Under the pieces are notes generated by a model, which searched no databases, had not been told where the DNA came from, and was given only the letters and a program-made list of their open reading frames with translations. Of a stretch of DNA of 16,392 nt, positions 15,937 to 16,392 are shown piece after piece. The stretch spans positions 1 through 16,392 of the forward strand of contig JAEZNB010000105.1 of the NCBI GenBank assembly GCA_023441965.1, written 5' to 3'. The DNA is from Bacillota bacterium. GTDB taxonomy: Bacteria; Bacillota; Clostridia; Lachnospirales; Lachnospiraceae. A program made the position numbers and the translations under genes. Each line of letters begins with the position of its first letter. Within the stretch, counting starts at the first letter, position 1.

Positions 15937-16009
15937 ATTATCCCCCCATGTAACCGAAACCATGTGAATGCTTGGGTAGTTAACATATCTCTCCGAAGAA
16001 CTTCGTATT

Positions 16010-16042
16010 ATTACTATTATCTTTAGTTCAAGTTTTAGTAAT
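16010..16042 (-). promoter_or_regulatory. Inverted repeat in the leader of the two-component genes
   Basis: ATTACTA (16010-16016) and TAGTAAT (16036-16042) are perfect 7-base arms 19 bases apart, just downstream of the expected transcript start. A second palindrome, CGAAG AA CTTCG, follows at 15994-16005. They may form RNA stems in the ~110-base leader or be a regulator site; nothing decides between these. Confidence 0.4.
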
Positions 16043-16054
16043 GACATTAAATTC

Positions 16055-16081
16055 ATTATACCATATTATGTAATAAATCAA
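16055..16081 (-). promoter_or_regulatory. Promoter of the regulator-kinase-binding protein unit
   Basis: On the minus strand TTGATT (16076-16081) is followed after a short 15-base spacer by TATAAT (16055-16060), which is preceded by TGG, making an extended -10 (TGnTATAAT). The extended -10 may make up for the short spacer. The start would be near 16048, giving a leader of about 110 bases before the regulator's ATG. Confidence 0.6.
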
Positions 16082-16100
16082 CATTATTTTAATAATGCAT

Positions 16101-16131
16101 AAAAAAGGAATAGCGATTACTCACTATTCCT
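16101..16131 (-). terminator. Rho-independent terminator of the gene entering from the right edge
   Basis: AGGAATAG (16106-16113) and CTATTCCT (16124-16131) pair over 8 bases, with two more possible pairs inside, and on the minus strand the stem is followed by six T (16101-16106). It insulates the two-component promoter at 16055-16081 from the upstream gene. Confidence 0.8.
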
Positions 16132-16160
16132 AATAATCAATATCTAATTCACGCCGATAA

Positions 16161-16179
16161 AACGGTATTTATTACCGTT
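16161..16179 (-). terminator. Second, weaker stem upstream of the terminator
   Basis: AACGGTA (16161-16167) and TACCGTT (16173-16179) pair over 7 bases around a 5-base loop; on the minus strand the stem runs into TTTTATC. It may act as a weak first terminator ahead of the one at 16101-16131. Confidence 0.4.
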
Positions 16180-16258
16180 ACATAAAGTATTACTCTACCA
16201 TAAAATAGAATGATAAACTTTTTTGAATATATATTTGCCTTTTTTAATCGTTCCATCT

Positions 16259-16390
16259 TTATTTACTGTTAATGCCATCTTGAACTGACTTCAAATAGAT
16301 TTTATTGCCTGTCTCTGGATAGACCTGTATACTGTCATTAGCATACAGAAAGGAAAAAGTCCCAGAGAACATCCATCCTGCAAGATTATC
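16259..16390 (-). CDS. C-terminal end of an unrecognised protein (5' part outside window)
   Basis: On the minus strand the frame beginning at 16390 stays open for 43 codons to a TAA at 16259-16261. It reads DNLAGWMFSGTFSFLYANDS and ends in IYLKSVQDGINSK, a plausible protein end. The other two frames stop sooner or read less naturally. The terminator at 16101-16131 fits a minus-strand gene here. Too short to assign a family; the aromatic and Gly/Asn-rich pattern would suit a secreted or surface protein, but this is a guess. Confidence 0.45.
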   Translation of the reverse strand, partial: DNLAGWMFSGTFSFLYANDSIQVYPETGNKIYLKSVQDGINSK

Positions 16391-16392
16391 TG

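Noticed and set aside
1..16392. CRISPR arrays, tRNA or rRNA genes, insertion sequences with transposase, prophage genes
   Set aside because: I looked for regularly spaced repeats, tRNA-like cloverleaf ends and transposase or integrase motifs on both strands and saw none.

Overview
The window looks like a chromosome segment from a low-to-moderate GC Clostridia, most plausibly Lachnospiraceae-like. The reasons are the strong AGGAGG-type ribosome binding sites, the diderm-free lipoprotein signals on solute-binding proteins, a YesM/LytS-type histidine kinase paired with a long AraC-type response regulator, and the Firmicute-style promoters. The species cannot be fixed from the sequence alone.

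Left part (1-2093, plus strand): the C-terminal ~411 residues of a large Lhr-type ATP-dependent helicase, cut by the window edge, followed 52 bases later by a two-domain GNAT acetyltransferase.

Middle part (about 2094-6540): an AT-richer block of unrelated single genes with large gaps. It holds a DUF4037-like nucleotidyltransferase (plus) with its own promoter and a perfect inverted repeat over the -35; a small membrane-anchored protein of unknown function (minus); a 500-base gap with a REP-like hairpin and a second, long inverted repeat; and a 664-residue GTPase (minus) whose G domain is split by a ~250-residue insertion. The GTPase is the least explained gene in the window. This block reads like an accessory region placed between two conserved neighbourhoods.

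Right part (6545-16081, minus strand): a sugar uptake and sensing locus of the YtfQRT-YjfF (CUT2/RbsC-AraH) family. In transcription order it has a response regulator, a histidine kinase (4-base overlap), a lipoprotein solute-binding protein that strongly resembles E. coli YtfQ, then a second lipoprotein solute-binding protein, a double ABC ATPase, and two different permeases. The likely logic is that the first binding protein acts with the kinase to sense a sugar outside the cell, the kinase phosphorylates the AraC-type regulator, and the regulator activates the transporter, which has its own promoter just upstream of the second binding protein. A 239-base gap with three hairpins separates the transport binding protein from the ATPase and permeases, a usual device for making more binding protein than membrane subunits. 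Known members of this family carry galactofuranose or other monosaccharides; the substrate here is not shown by the sequence, and no catabolic gene is in view.

Right edge (16101-16392): a rho-independent terminator on the minus strand and the last 43 residues of an unrecognised minus-strand gene that enters from outside the window.
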